64,000 bases of DNA from Bombyx mori (GCF_030269925.1 NC_085120.1:10195501-10259500), one strand, 5' to 3'. Positions 1 through 10,275 are shown, counted from the stretch's first letter. Numbers and translations are program-made. The notes: generated from the sequence alone by a model not told the origin.

Positions 1-38
1 TTGTGAACTCGTCCACCCAACTAAGCAATTAAAAAAAA
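1..38 (+). repeat. Family A SINE, 3' tip, cut by window edge
   Basis: Only the last bases of the family A 3' module are present (GTCCACCC then CTAAGCAATT and an A-run). The tail runs directly into the tip of a family B element at 41-63, which suggests A landed inside B, as it clearly did at 5067-5312. The rest lies outside the window. Confidence 0.8.
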
Positions 39-40
39 CC

Positions 41-63
41 CAGCATAGGTAGGAGAAAAAAAA
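41..63 (+). repeat. Family B retroposon, 3' tip
   Basis: CAGCATAGGTAGGAG followed by an A-run matches the 3' end of family B copies elsewhere in the window (for example 30820-30834). Its 5' part would lie upstream of the inserted family A copy, beyond the window edge. Confidence 0.6.
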
Positions 64-1282
64 GTAACTTAGACCTCACGATGGCTTCAGTAACTACAAA
101 CACCAGGAGCAAACTGGGAGTGTTTCGAAAAAAAAAAAAAAACAATTTTGACATCTGTCAAATACCTTGACGACAAAATCCAAGTTCACGAGACCGTAAA
201 GCCGACATTACGTAACTAGCAATTTGTCCGTTCTCCTCCGTACTCATGTTTCCCATGGTTTTATTTTTTCTTTCCCTATAAACGCATGTGGCAGTTATAC
301 CGCATCCTGGGTGCTTTTACGAAACGGCCGGGCTGCAATTAAGGACAATCATTCAATTGTAGAGCGCAATCATTAAAGTTGTAGGGGACTAGTTACTATC
401 GCTATGGTAACGAAAGTAAATTGCCATTACAAACATGCAAGTTCTACCCTGGGATTGACGTTATGTTAAAAGCCTTCAAACACGTCTTATTCTTAAGAAA
501 TGAAGCAGTCTGCTAGGTTTAAAGGTCAATTTTTCCATCGAAGAAACTCCTGGTCAGATCGAGTTCTCAAGATATCTCACCTGGTGTTTCTCGGAACGCA
601 GTCGGTACCGCCTTGAGATACTAAGTCGAAGATTCGATTGGATTTGAATACATGGTTCTCAAATTCTTCGAAAGACCAAACACACGTCTTGGATGAATGA
701 AATACATTGATTTTTTTAGAACAAATTATGTTAATAATTCGGAATGAAATTTTCGCTCTTAAAATATTCAAACAAAAGTCTCGGTATTTAATTTAAATTT
801 ACAAAAAATATATAAATTGGCAACCCTCGCTTAACTACGCAAAAACTTTTATAAAAATATTCCCGCAGTCCCAAAGTTAGACATAAGTGAAAGAAACTTA
901 GCGTTGTAACAACGATAAAAGTTAGATTAGATTAATAAAATGTTAAGTCTTGCACAAAAATCTTGTATTAATTAATGCCCGCACTGAACCAAAGGTCTTT
1001 TGAAGAGAATAACTGAAATGACAATGCAAATGAGGCTTTAATCCTGTGACGTACGGTTGACTTCGGGTTGAAGACACCAAGCTACCCGATAAGTCTAGCT
1101 ACACATAAAAAAATAGGTACATTAAAAACTAATAAATATTATAAATAACATAACTTTTAACAATACATAACGATCATACGAAATAAAAATATAAACTTTC
1201 TTTTATACTGGTAATATTGATTAGGGTATTAAGAAAAAGTAATAAAATTGTTGTATTGTCGTCGGTACTAGATATGTGAGCA
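64..1282. other. AT-rich sequence, no gene seen
   Basis: There is an A-run near 129-142 and a short palindrome-like stretch (TTTGACATCTGTCAAA) near 146-161. I see no coding similarity or known repeat. A 64-codon open frame here has no recognisable features. Confidence 0.5.
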
Positions 1283-1386
1283 ATTTTCGAATCAATCAAA
1301 ATGCCGAAGTTAGGAAAAATTACGTTCAAAGATTCTTTTACATTGATATATAGAGCTCAAGCTAAAAGCGTATTATAAAAAATATA
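1283..1386 (+). repeat. Degenerate lepidopteran repeat fragment (family E)
   Basis: The stretch around TACGTTCAAAGATTC and AGCTCAAGCTAAAAGCG resembles 17171-17315, where AATCATGTTCAAAGATTC is followed by GAAGCTAATAAAAGCG. The pair indicates a dispersed repeat. I cannot name the family or define its ends. Confidence 0.4.
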
Positions 1387-1391
1387 ATAAA

Positions 1392-1735
1392 AATGACAAT
1401 TCGTCTTTTCGCATTAAAAGTGTACAATTTCCAAAAATATTCGAAATTGAGTTAATATGCGGAATCATTTGGCATCACCAGTATTTTTCTCATAAATACT
1501 GTCAAAAGAGCGTAGTTTAGTTTTAGTTTACCAATATTTTGACTAGTGTTAACAAAATTAATACATAATTTTATCTTTAAAAGACAGATAATGTAACTGT
1601 TAAAAATTAAAAAATAAATGTTGCAAAGATGATTAATATTAAAAATATCACATGTTAAACTTTTAACACCCTCTCCTGTAAAATTAGTAAGTTTTGAGAT
1701 TATACAGTTTTAATGCGAGAAGACGAATTGTCATT
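1392..1735. mobile_element. MITE-like element with 28 bp terminal inverted repeats
   Basis: The left end (AATGACAATTCGTCTTTTCG, continuing to CATTAAAA) is repeated in inverted orientation at 1708-1735 (TTTTAATGCG...GAATTGTCATT) with one or two mismatches. The interior is about 290 bp, AT-rich and without an open frame. No target-site duplication is obvious. A non-autonomous DNA transposon is the simplest reading; no second copy occurs in this window. Confidence 0.6.
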
Positions 1736-2000
1736 ACTTGCAATTGTAATAATAAAATCAGTAGATTTTCAAAGGCTAACTACAGAATTCTAAGATCATA
1801 AATTGTGAACCTACTCAATCTATACAAAAATTTAATGAAAAAAATCGCATCGCGTGATAATTAATCGTCAAGTCTAGTGCCTGTATTGTTTTCCTCAAGA
1901 AGAAACCGTCTGTCTAGTCTACATTGAACTTGTTAATTGCTAAATAATTGCGTAATAAACGTGAGAAGCAGTCCGATCATCCGGGGCATTCTATTCTGCA

Positions 2001-2014
2001 ACACACACACACAC
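2001..2014. repeat. (AC)n microsatellite
   Basis: Seven AC units in a row in otherwise non-repetitive sequence upstream of a family B copy. Confidence 0.8.
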
Positions 2015-2088
2015 AAACACTCGTAAGAACGGCTGTGTGCTTAGGGACTATAAAATATCTAGCTATACACTGTCTGACCGACGGACGC

Positions 2089-2360
2089 GGTGGTTCCGGT
2101 CATCGTTCTCGTCGAACCCGTCGCCGCGACGAAGGGCTCGACGAGTAAATTAACCCTCAGACACAGCCCACTGAGTTTCTCGCCGGATCTTCTCAGTGGG
2201 TCGCGTTTCCGATCCGGTGGTAGATTCTGCGAAGCACGCCTCTTGCTTGGGTTCGTGTTAGCAACGTCGTCGGGTTTGAGCCCCGTGAGTTCACCTACTA
2301 GTTAGGTTACGCTGAAATACCTTCTCAAGGCTATCATCAGCTTAGGTAGAAAAAAAAAAT
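2089..2360 (+). repeat. Family B retroposon, slightly 5' truncated
   Basis: It contains the diagnostic blocks CTCGTCGAACCCGTCG, CTCGACGAGTAAATTAACCC, CAGCCCACTGAGTTTCTCGC, GATCCGGTGGTAGATTCTGC and TTGAGCCCCGTGAG, and ends TATCAGCTTAGGTAG plus an A-run. The first ~35 bases of a full copy (30531-30834) are missing or replaced. It abuts a family C SINE at 2365. Confidence 0.85.
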
Positions 2361-2364
2361 GCGT

Positions 2365-2466
2365 GTTGCAGTGGTCACTGCACCGGACTGTTGTCCGGAG
2401 GGTCGTGGGTTGGATTACCACTACGAGCAAACATTGGTGTGATGAACAGATGTATATTTAAACATA
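2365..2466 (+). mobile_element. Family C tRNA-headed SINE, 5' half (interrupted)
   Basis: This is a tRNA-like head with an A-box region (TTGCAGTGGTCACTGC) and a degenerate B box (GTGGGTTGGATTACC), then ATGAACAGATGT. It is split by a Helitron at 2467-2887 and resumes at 2888. The head is too diverged and incomplete to be a functional tRNA gene. Confidence 0.65.
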
Positions 2467-2887
2467 TCTATATATTAAATACGTGAAGCAAAAACTTTGT
2501 ATCCCTTTTTACGAAAATTGCGCGGACGGAGGAGTATGAAATTTTCCACACTTATAGAGAATATAGAGAAGAAGTGCACAATGCTAATATTTTTTTAAAA
2601 TAATGCGTAAAATATACATTAAATCAATAAAGAAAACATTACACACACTACATACCATGTATTTGACGCACACACGCATGTATACTATTTATTGTCAAAC
2701 TGTTATTCTTGACGTCTGTTGTCAAATTGAGAATAGATTAAATATTGTTTGTCTTTGTTAATATTTTTCTATAATGTAGTCTTGGCGAAATTTGTGATTA
2801 TAGAAGTATAAAATACAATCTTAAAAGGGTACCAACTTACAATTCCAATGAATTATAGTCGAATTTCGACTACTGCGGGACCTCTAG
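2467..2887 (+). mobile_element. Non-autonomous Helitron, family Hel-2
   Basis: It starts with TC after an A and ends with CTAG before a T, the A|T target and TC...CTRR ends expected of Helitrons. A second copy with the same ends and about 90% visible identity lies at 55491-55905. There is no Rep/helicase coding capacity. It interrupts a family C SINE, so it inserted later than that SINE. Confidence 0.75.
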
Positions 2888-3004
2888 TATATATAAATAT
2901 GTTTATCAGTCTCTGATACCCGTAACATGGGGAATTCTAAATCGGGCCGGATGACCGTGCGTGTATTGTTTCCAGTTATTATTTATTTATTATCATTATT
3001 ATTT
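2888..3004 (+). mobile_element. Family C tRNA-headed SINE, 3' half
   Basis: It resumes with ATATGTTTATCAGT...GATACCCGTAACATGG and ends in a TTATTTATTATCATT tail, matching the body and tail of lepidopteran tRNA SINEs and of 24298-24560 here. Together with 2365-2466 it makes one element of about 220 bp without the Helitron. Confidence 0.6.
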
Positions 3005-3865
3005 AAACATAGGATATACGTAATGGAAAAAACCTTGATACTCACGGCCATGAGTGATAACGACCTCACTTTTGAGACATGAAGTCAACGTCTCTTGATT
3101 GGTGACGCCTCACCGCGATAACAATTGGAACCAGAAAGTTTAATGCAATTTTAATTTATAGATATATGATATTAATATATTGTTGGAAAACAGATGTATT
3201 CTTCATTAACCCACATGATGAACTCTAAAAGTATTGCCAACCAATTTAAAAGTTGCCAACAAATTTATACACATTCCCAAATGAAAGTTTTTCGACATTT
3301 TTTGTTTTTGATTAGATTTTAGATGTCAATTCGTCCTTAAATTCCACCGTATTCCCAAATATTATTTTATAAACTTATACAAACTCTATCCCACAGATAC
3401 TAAGTATAGTATAGATAAATACATCCAAATCATACGACAAATTTTTCATTTGATTGTAACAATCGAATGTAATAACAGACACGACATAATCACAACAAGA
3501 AGAACATTATGTTTTCTTTTTTGTTTAACTCTTAACCTCCCATCACCCGTCTCCCTCCAACAACCGTAAAATTGAAAAATTACTTCTCCGAAAAATTACA
3601 AGTTCTTTTGTGTAACATTCGATTGGGAAGCGCGATTCATTACACACACAGGACGAACGCATTCTCAGCGTCACACACCGATTCTTAACGAACCCCCTCT
3701 TTCTTTGTCCACGCAGCGTGACGCCACGCAGTTTGTTTCCCATGCTCGTGTTGTTTGTACCGATTTAGTACATACTCTGACTCACTATCGCCGACTTAAA
3801 TTAGTTATATTCCTCTGTCTGACTTACGCGTATCCAGTTGTATGTTAAAAGTTAACTTGTCGCTC
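3005..3865. other. AT-rich sequence, no gene or repeat recognised
   Basis: A 66-codon antisense frame at 3543-3743 has no recognisable domain. I see no repeat family in common with the rest of the window. Confidence 0.45.
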
Positions 3866-4027
3866 TTTTTTTTCCTACCTATGCTGATAGCCTTGAGGGT
3901 GAGCTCACGGGGCTCAAACCGGAGAGTTGCTAACACTGACCCTAGCAAGAGCAGTGCTTCGCAGAACCTACCACCGAATCGGAAACGCGACCCACTGAGA
4001 AGATCCGGCGAGAAACTCAGTGGGCTA
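3866..4027 (-). repeat. Family B retroposon, 5' truncated
   Basis: On the minus strand it reads from the ACTGAGTTTCTCGCC block through GATTCGGTGGTAGG and TTGAGCCCCGTGAGC to CATAGGTAGG and the poly(A) (a T-run at 3866-3873 on the plus strand). The 5' half of the family is absent. Confidence 0.85.
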
Positions 4028-4052
4028 AGTTAATACGTACTATTGTAAAACT

Positions 4053-4227
4053 GTGTGCTTAGTGCGAGTTTCTTAACGTTCTCGATAGCGTAAAAGTTAA
4101 AAGCCAATTTTGTATGCAGTTGGAACAGCGCCCCTAGCGGCAAACGTAGGCAAACGATCCCATTCCATACAAATATGAGCTAACTTTTACGCTAACGAGA
4201 ACGTTAAAAAACTCGCACTAAGCACAC
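4053..4227. mobile_element. MITE with ~47 bp terminal inverted repeats (copy 1)
   Basis: The left arm starts GTGTGCTTAGTGCGAG and continues through TTAACGTTCTCG and GCGTAAAAGTTA. The right arm is its reverse complement with about two mismatches. The ~80 bp centre includes CAGCGCCCCTAGCGG. A shorter relative is at 15766-15850. It is non-autonomous and the superfamily is unknown to me. Confidence 0.7.
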
Positions 4228-4470
4228 TGATACTCAAGAATTGCATCTGTCTGGTATAACATTATCGATAATGTGGTTAATACGTCTAAAACGAATTGCG
4301 TATTTAAATAGTATTATCGTACTGTCCGACGGTAATGTAATTCGATCGATAAGATAATGGAATATAGGCTAAAATCACTTGGACATGTTCTTGGGCAAGG
4401 AGAATTAAAACTGAGCATGGCGATTCGGTCCGAATAACGTGAAGTAGGGACAAAGATACTTGGAACGGTA

Positions 4471-4940
4471 ATGGAATTTAATCTAATTCTGATTTCATTT
4501 GACACAATAGAAGATATTAAGATGTCTAATGTGGCAAACAGAAATCGACGCGACGATAAGCTATGTTTTCCAAAAACCAAAACTACATTAAAGAATAATA
4601 GTATACTAGGTATGAGCGTTAGGATATTTAATAAACTACCGAAGAAATTAAGAGACTTAGATGATTTTAATTTAAAAAAAAACCTAAAAGGTAATCTTAT
4701 TAGTGAAAATTATTATCACGTGATTGATTTTCTTGGGGATGACATTGAAAATAAATGGATTTTTAATTATTAGTTGAATTGTGGATGAATGAATGGTAAA
4801 TTATATAATATTATAACTATGCACTGCACTAAAATTCGCATGTCAAATAATGACAAAGCATACACGCTGCTTTTAATTTATGTAATAACTCATTTTCACT
4901 ATGCTTGGCGAATAAATGATTTCTTTCTTTCTTTCTTAAT
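4471..4940 (+). mobile_element. Non-LTR retrotransposon, C-terminal fragment and 3' end
   Basis: A frame at 4471-4773 includes NNSILGMSVRIFNKLPKKLR followed by DLDDFN and KKNLKG. This is the pattern of the poorly conserved C-terminal tail of insect LINE reverse transcriptases (a basic IFNxLP(K)xLR block followed by FKxxLK). Downstream is a 3' UTR-like stretch with AATAAATGA and a (TTTC)n tail at 4920-4936. It is 5' truncated, with no polymerase motifs left. Confidence 0.6.
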
Positions 4941-4992
4941 TTTCAATTTTCGTACATTAGTTCGTGCGATGATGATACGTGCATCAGTCATC

Positions 4993-5066
4993 AGTGGGTC
5001 GCGATTCCGATCCAGTAGTAGACTCAGCGAAGCACTGCTCTTACTAGGGCTAGTGTTAGCAATTTC
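4993..5066 (+). repeat. Family B retroposon, left part (interrupted)
   Basis: CAGTGGGTCGCGATTCCGAT through GCTAGTGTTAGCAATTT is the middle of family B. The element stops at the family A insertion and resumes at 5313 with TTGAGCCCGTGAGCTCAC. Confidence 0.8.
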
Positions 5067-5312
5067 ACTGGTGGTAGGACCTCTTGTGAGTCCGCGCGGG
5101 TAGGTACCACCGCCCTGCTTGTTTCTGCCGTGAAGCAGTAATGGGTTTCGTTTTGAAGGGTGGGGCAGCCGTCGTAACTATACTGAGACCTTAGAACTTA
5201 TATCTCAAGGTGGTTGGCGCGTTTACGTTGTAGATGTCTATGGGCTCCAGTAACCACTTAACACCAGGTGGGCTGTGAGCTCGTCCACCCAGCTAAGCAA
5301 TAAAAAAAAAAA
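5067..5312 (+). mobile_element. Family A SINE 3' module, inserted in family B
   Basis: This is a complete 3' module from CTGGTGGTAGGACC to CTAAGCAATAAA and an A-run. It lies within a family B copy, and CAATTT occurs on both sides of the insert, consistent with a short target-site duplication. The tRNA-like head is absent (5' truncation). Confidence 0.85.
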
Positions 5313-5397
5313 CTCAATTTGAGCCCGTGAGCTCACTTACCGGTCCACGCGAATTTGGAATATCCCCTTAGGCTACCAATGATAAGGTAAGGAAAAA
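5313..5397 (+). repeat. Family B retroposon, right part
   Basis: It continues the copy begun at 4993: CTCAATTTGAGCCCGTGAG, then AATATCCCCTTAGGCTACC and GGTAAGG with an A-run. Removing the inserted A element restores a continuous family B 3' half. Confidence 0.75.
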
Positions 5398-6229
5398 AAG
5401 ATGCGTTCTAATGAACGATTTTAAACACACTATAGCTGACCTAAACGCTTTATTTTTCCAGAGTACGATGCCAAGCTTGCAACATCCGGCCAAAGTAAAC
5501 ATACCTAACAATATATTTGAATGATCGAAGAACGTTCTTTAACGACGTAGATTCCGGTCACGTATTGTTCTTTCTAGAATGTTCTAAAGATCGTAATCAC
5601 CCGGGAGCGTTGACTCTTTTTGTGACCTCACTTCTACCATTGTTTTTGTCCCTAACATGACGAACTTTCAACGGCTGACATGTCGTTATCGAAACAAATT
5701 ACACTATATTCATTGTGTCAAATGCGTTCGAATAGTTTAAAGTATTCAATGAACCTAAAGAACGTGGGATTTCGTAACTATCTGCAACGCCTTCACTTCT
5801 AACCTTGCCGATATAGTAGGTATGGCGAATGTTTCCTTGTATAGACCAATAGTTCCGCAAACATTTCGTAGCCTTTCTTGGTATCAGCATTGTGTATTCT
5901 AAGACTCGCGCTATGTTGATATTGTAGACGAAGTACCTGATATAGATATATCCCATTATATGTTCGTGTGTGGTCCGACTTCACTAAATCATTAATAAAA
6001 TATGATGACACGTAATTAACATAAAAATCGATCAAGATCGTGACAATGTAACGAACGCGTCGATTAAAAGCCTTTTTATCTAAGCGATAAGGGATTTGAC
6101 CGTCGCTTCTTTACATCGATTTTCAGGTCATTCATTCGTATTTATTAACCGACTTAAAAAAATGAGGTTTGAAATTTGACTGTATTTTTTTGACCTCAAT
6201 TTTTTAGGAACCGATTTTGATACCCGATT
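5398..6229. other. No gene recognised; one possible repeat fragment
   Basis: Two overlapping antisense frames of 78-85 codons (5699-6035) show no domain. The last ~90 bases (ACCGACTTAAAAAAATGAGG...AACCGATTTTGATACC) resemble a common lepidopteran dispersed repeat. I cannot confirm this without a database. Confidence 0.4.
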
Positions 6230-6470
6230 TTGGTGGTAAGACCTCTTGTTAGTCCGCGCGGGTAAGTACCACCACCCTGCCTATTTCTGCCGTGAAGCAG
6301 TAATGCGTTTCGGCTTGTAGGGTGGGGCAGCCGTTGTAACTATACTTGAGACCTTAGAACTTATCTCAAGGTGGGTGGCGTATTTACGTTATAGATGTCT
6401 ATGGGCTCCAGTAACCACTTAACACCGGGTGGGCTGTGAGCTCGTCCACCTATCTAAGCAATAAACAAAA
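6230..6470 (+). mobile_element. Family A SINE 3' module
   Basis: It runs from TGGTGGTAAGACCTCTTG through GAAGCAGTAATGCGTTTCGG and CTATGGGCTCCAGTAACC to CTAAGCAATAAACAAAA. The head is missing. A 61-codon antisense frame beginning here is incidental. Confidence 0.85.
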
Positions 6471-7519
6471 ACCCTCTTTTTTTTTGCAATCCTGTGTTTG
6501 TCGTCCATCCCATATATTTTATCTGACCGGTAGTTTTTGAGTTATCCTTAATAATGCTGATGTAATTGACTTCGACAACTTTTGTATTTTTTTGAACGTA
6601 TAATAAAATCGATCGATTATTTTGATCGTCGCAAAACAAGCGGCTAATTCAATAAACTGGAGGCACTTTGTTGCCAGTCACATACAATTTTTTTTATGTT
6701 AAATCTTCCATTCCAAACACAATTATGAATTCGTTCTATCCAATTACAGATATACTTGAAAGAGGACATTGACTAAAAATTGAACTGTTTTTTTTGTTAC
6801 CGCCAAATAATTGCGTCCATTGTTTCAACGAACAAACACCGTGGCGGTTTTTTTTTATTTTTATTAAACAGATCTGATTTACATCAGACGTTTCCTGTGG
6901 CTTGAATTCCATTCCGTCCGTTTCGCCAACAATTTATTTTAAAGCACCGCGTTCACGATAATTATTTTAAAGAACACCTCGCTTCGAATCGCTTGGCAAC
7001 GACCTTAAAATAATAACATTTTAAAGCTATTTTACATGAGCGAGAAAGGTTTTTTTTTTTTTTACGCTCAAAGGAACAAACGAGCGTTCTTTATCTTGAT
7101 AGCTGCAGTGTTTACGCAAGTGGGAGCGAGAACGTTGACTATTCTCATTCGGCTAGTGAAAACGCAGCGTAAGGTAACGCGTACAGACTCACGCGCGGAG
7201 TTGATGACCGCCAGCGAAGGCCGTGCAATCGGTCAGACACACAAATGTCACGGTCGTACGCGGCTGGCGACAGGAAAAACTGCGTCACAGACGAAAAACG
7301 TGAGTCACCGTCGAGCGGCCCAGCCCGCGACCGGTGCTGCCATCTATTAGCGCAGCGAGCTACCACGATCAGGCATCAATGCAAATGGCGAATTTAGAAC
7401 ACGCACTGCAGCGATAACCTTGCCGGGGATAATGGCATTGACATTGGTTCGCTGGTCGAACGCGGAAAACGGAAGAAACGCCTCAGCACAAAGACTTATT
7501 TTGTCGTTATTATATCTCA
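6471..7519. other. No recognised gene; CpG-rich segment 7070-7480
   Basis: The first 600 bases are AT-rich. From about 7070 to 7480 the sequence becomes clearly richer in G+C and CpG, and both strands carry short open frames (104 codons plus, 73 codons minus). No domain is recognisable. A promoter or unconserved exon of a gene outside my recognition is possible. Confidence 0.35.
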
Positions 7520-7931
7520 CTAGCGGCCCGCTCCGGCTCCGCTCGGGACTTTAAGAAAATTTTATTTTTTTAAATAAAAGAACGCTTATTGCGGAATAAC
7601 TATAATAGTTAGACATATGCTGTCGCCACATGTTTTGTAAATAATAATGTGTTCTACAAAGTCGTAGTACATTATTTTATTCTATCATCAATAGCTTTCG
7701 CAGGGCACGCGTAAAGAATATTTTAGGTAATTTTTTTTTACACCTTGAGTTATATTATTGGAATTTTAGTAAAGCTCCCAATTTTTTTCAAAAATGATTA
7801 TAGCCTATGTCACTCGGGAATAGTGTAGCTTCCGAACAGTGAAAAAATCTTTCAAATCGGTTCTGTAGTTTCGGAGCCTATTCAATACAAAGAAACAAAC
7901 AAATCTTTCCTCTTTATAATATTAGTATAGA
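7520..7931 (-). mobile_element. Non-autonomous Helitron, family Hel-1
   Basis: On the minus strand it begins TCTATACTAATATTATAAAG after an A, then GAAAGATTTGTTTGTTT, and ends CCGGAGCGGGCCGCTAG before a T. The ends and A|T target are Helitron-like (known lepidopteran Lep1-type elements start similarly). The 3' end is GC-rich with AGCGG/CCGCT complementarity. Related copies are at 22115-22541 and 44488-44930. Confidence 0.75.
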
Positions 7932-8752
7932 TTAGTATAGAAGTATAGACAAGCGTTTTTCCATGCGATGAGGCATGTTCTACTGAATAATTCTCCGGAT
8001 TCATTCTCATTTCGGTTTTGGTATTGTTTGTAATATTCCGAACCCGTAAACAGATATAATAACTCGTTTTGCTGTCGGTGGCTTTATGACTGTCGGAATC
8101 GTATTTCCTAATAATAAAATGTCTCAATTTAGATACGGGGCCCGATGTTTTATCTTGGCTGTAAAGTGCGATATTAATGTTTTTTTTATTATTATTCTCG
8201 TGTTTTTCTTACGCCTTTAAATGCCCAATGGGGTCGATTGGTTCTGAAATGAAACATGGGGATGAGTGGTTCTCTTGGAATAGCAGGTTCGGCTTATTCT
8301 CGGAACCCTTTGTCGCGTTTTGTAAAGAATTATCTGGAATCTTAAAGGAATATTAGTTTCAGCTCTGTCTGAAAGTAATTTTAAGAGATACCGAGTAATG
8401 ATTTAATGGAATCGTTTTTGGTTTAATGAACTGTACAATAATAAATCAAGTTTAAAATATGAATAAAATCATTAAAACTTTATAACAATCATCCTAAAGG
8501 AAAAGGAGACACTTGGAAATGGACCGACTATGCCCTGGGAAATTTTTCATAGGAAATACGTATTTTAGTTATTTTTTAAATATGTTTGTGTACTTATTGG
8601 TTAGGACCGTCCCACTATAAGTCCACATGTACCCCTCATTGAGACACTGTGCAATTGAGACACGTCTCAAAGTTGGCAAGAGATATTAGCTCAGGTATCT
8701 AATTAAAAGAGCCAGTTCACACATTTACGCGATAAAAAACGTGTTTTTATTT
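7932..8752. other. No gene or repeat recognised
   Basis: A further TAGTATAGAAGTATAGA repeat of the Helitron end lies just outside Hel-1 at 7933-7949. The remainder is AT-rich, and its 81-codon antisense frame has no features. Confidence 0.4.
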
Positions 8753-8991
8753 CATTTTTTATTGCATTAATTGGTGAACGAGCTCACAGCTCACCTATTG
8801 TTAAGTGGTTACTGGAGCCCATGGACATCTACAACGTAAATGCCGCCACCCACCTTAAGATATGAGTTGTAAGTTCTTAGTATAATTACAACGGCTGCCC
8901 TACCCGTCAAACCGAAACGCATTACTGCTTCACGTACCTAAGGTTCATGTGGTATCTAGCTATGTGGACTCACAAGAGGTCCTACCACCAT
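8753..8991 (-). mobile_element. Family A SINE 3' module, diverged
   Basis: On the plus strand it reads ATTGCATTAATTGGTGAACG, CACAGCTCACC, GGAGCCCATGGACATCTAC and ends AGAGGTCCTACCACCA. More mismatches than most copies, including a disturbed CTGCC block near 8930, suggest an older insertion. Confidence 0.8.
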
Positions 8992-9067
8992 AATATTTTT
9001 TGAAGCTATTAGGCAACCACGTTTTCCGGTTTAAAAGGACCTAAGTGAGGCTTAATGCGCAAGCTAG

Positions 9068-9347
9068 TTAATAATAATAATAATAATAATAATAAATATA
9101 AATATTTACTAACAATCACGCCACGTTAACTAGTCCCGTGCTAAGTTCGTAAAGAACTTGTGTTACAAGTACCAGATAACGGAAATAAATATAATATTTT
9201 TATTATACACATACGTATATTTAATATACACCCATAACCCTGGAAAGACATTTATATTTCTCATACAAATATCTTCCCTTGGCGGGATTCGAACCCGCGA
9301 CCCCCTTGTGTAGTGACCATGTCACTTACCACTACACCAGACAGCCG
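9068..9347 (-). mobile_element. Family C tRNA-headed SINE, full length
   Basis: On the minus strand the head reads CTGTCTGGTGTAGTGGTAAG (A box) and GCGGGTTCGAATCCCGCC (B box). A body follows with CCAGGGTTATGG and GGACTAGTTAACGTGGCGTG, then a tail ending in (ATT)n at 9068-9098. A true tRNA would stop shortly after the B-box arm, so this is a SINE. Copies at 24298 and 27139 share the body. Confidence 0.85.
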
Positions 9348-9526
9348 TTAGTTGAGCTCGCTGTTCACCTATTTCTGAGTGATTAATGGGCCTAATTTCG
9401 CTGGTCAGATTTTTACTATACGATGTTATTTCCGCATCTTTGAACTCGTTCGGAAGCACGTAGTTGAAACTTATTTTCCTATAAAAATTGGTACCTGGCT
9501 GCACTTCGATTAACGGTATAGTAGCA

Positions 9527-9773
9527 ATGGTAGGACCTGTTGTGAGTCCGCGCGGGTAGGTACCACCGCCCTGCCTATTTCTGCCGTGAAGCAGTAATGC
9601 GTTTCGGTTTGAAGGGTGGGGCAGCCGTTGTAACTATACTGAGACCTTACAACTTATATCTCAAGGTGGGTGGCGCATTTACGTTGTAGATGTCTACGGG
9701 CTCCAGTAACCACTTAACACCAGGTGGGCTGTGAGCTCGTCCAACCATCTAAGCAATAAAAATAAATAAAAAA
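9527..9773 (+). mobile_element. Family A SINE 3' module
   Basis: It reads from ATGGTAGGACCTGTTGTGAG to CTAAGCAATAAAAATAAA. All internal blocks are present and the head is missing. Confidence 0.88.
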
Positions 9774-9965
9774 GCAACGCTTTAATCCCTTAGGTCCATA
9801 GGTCATAAGGTTTTTAAAGATAACGTATACATACAACATGACACAATACCATTCATTTCATTGTCTTGACCAATGTATCAATTATGACGCGGAAGTCGCG
9901 ATGAGTCAATAACTCCTTAAACGCTAAAAAAATAGTTTAATTAACACGTATTTATGGAAAAAAAT

Positions 9966-10275
9966 GCGGTTGTAGCTTAGCGCAATCACGCATTCTTTGC
10001 ACACGAGAGGTCCCTGATTCAAGGCACAAGTAGGGCCTCTTGTGAGCCCGCACGGATAGGTAAAGCAGATGGGTAAGCACCAAGATATTTCGGTGCGAAA
10101 GGTAGGCCAGGCGTTGGTCTGAAAAACTAAGTCTATGGGGTCTATGGGCTCCGATAACCACTTAACGCCAGGTGATAAGATAGGATCACGGTTGTGCCAA
10201 ACAATAGAGACTTACATCTCATGTCGCTATGATCGCGGGCTCCGATAACAGCTTAACACCAGACGGGCTGTTAAC
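9966..10275 (+). mobile_element. Degenerate SINE with tRNA-Ala-like head
   Basis: The head at 9966-10026 reads GTTGTAGCTTAGCGC (A box), TTCTTTGCACACGAG (an anticodon arm like that of tRNA-Ala with anticodon TGC) and AGGTCCCTGATTCAA (B box). It continues into a decayed family A-like tail (GGGCCTCTTGTGAGCCCGC, CTATGGGCTCCGATAACC, and a second partial repeat ending CACCAGACGGGCTGTTAAC). The head differs from the usual family A head, so this may be a separate or recombinant SINE. Confidence 0.55.

Noticed and set aside
7036..7366. Overlapping sense/antisense genes in the CpG-rich block
   Set aside because: Both frames are short and lack any recognisable domain. Open frames on both strands are expected where G+C is locally high.
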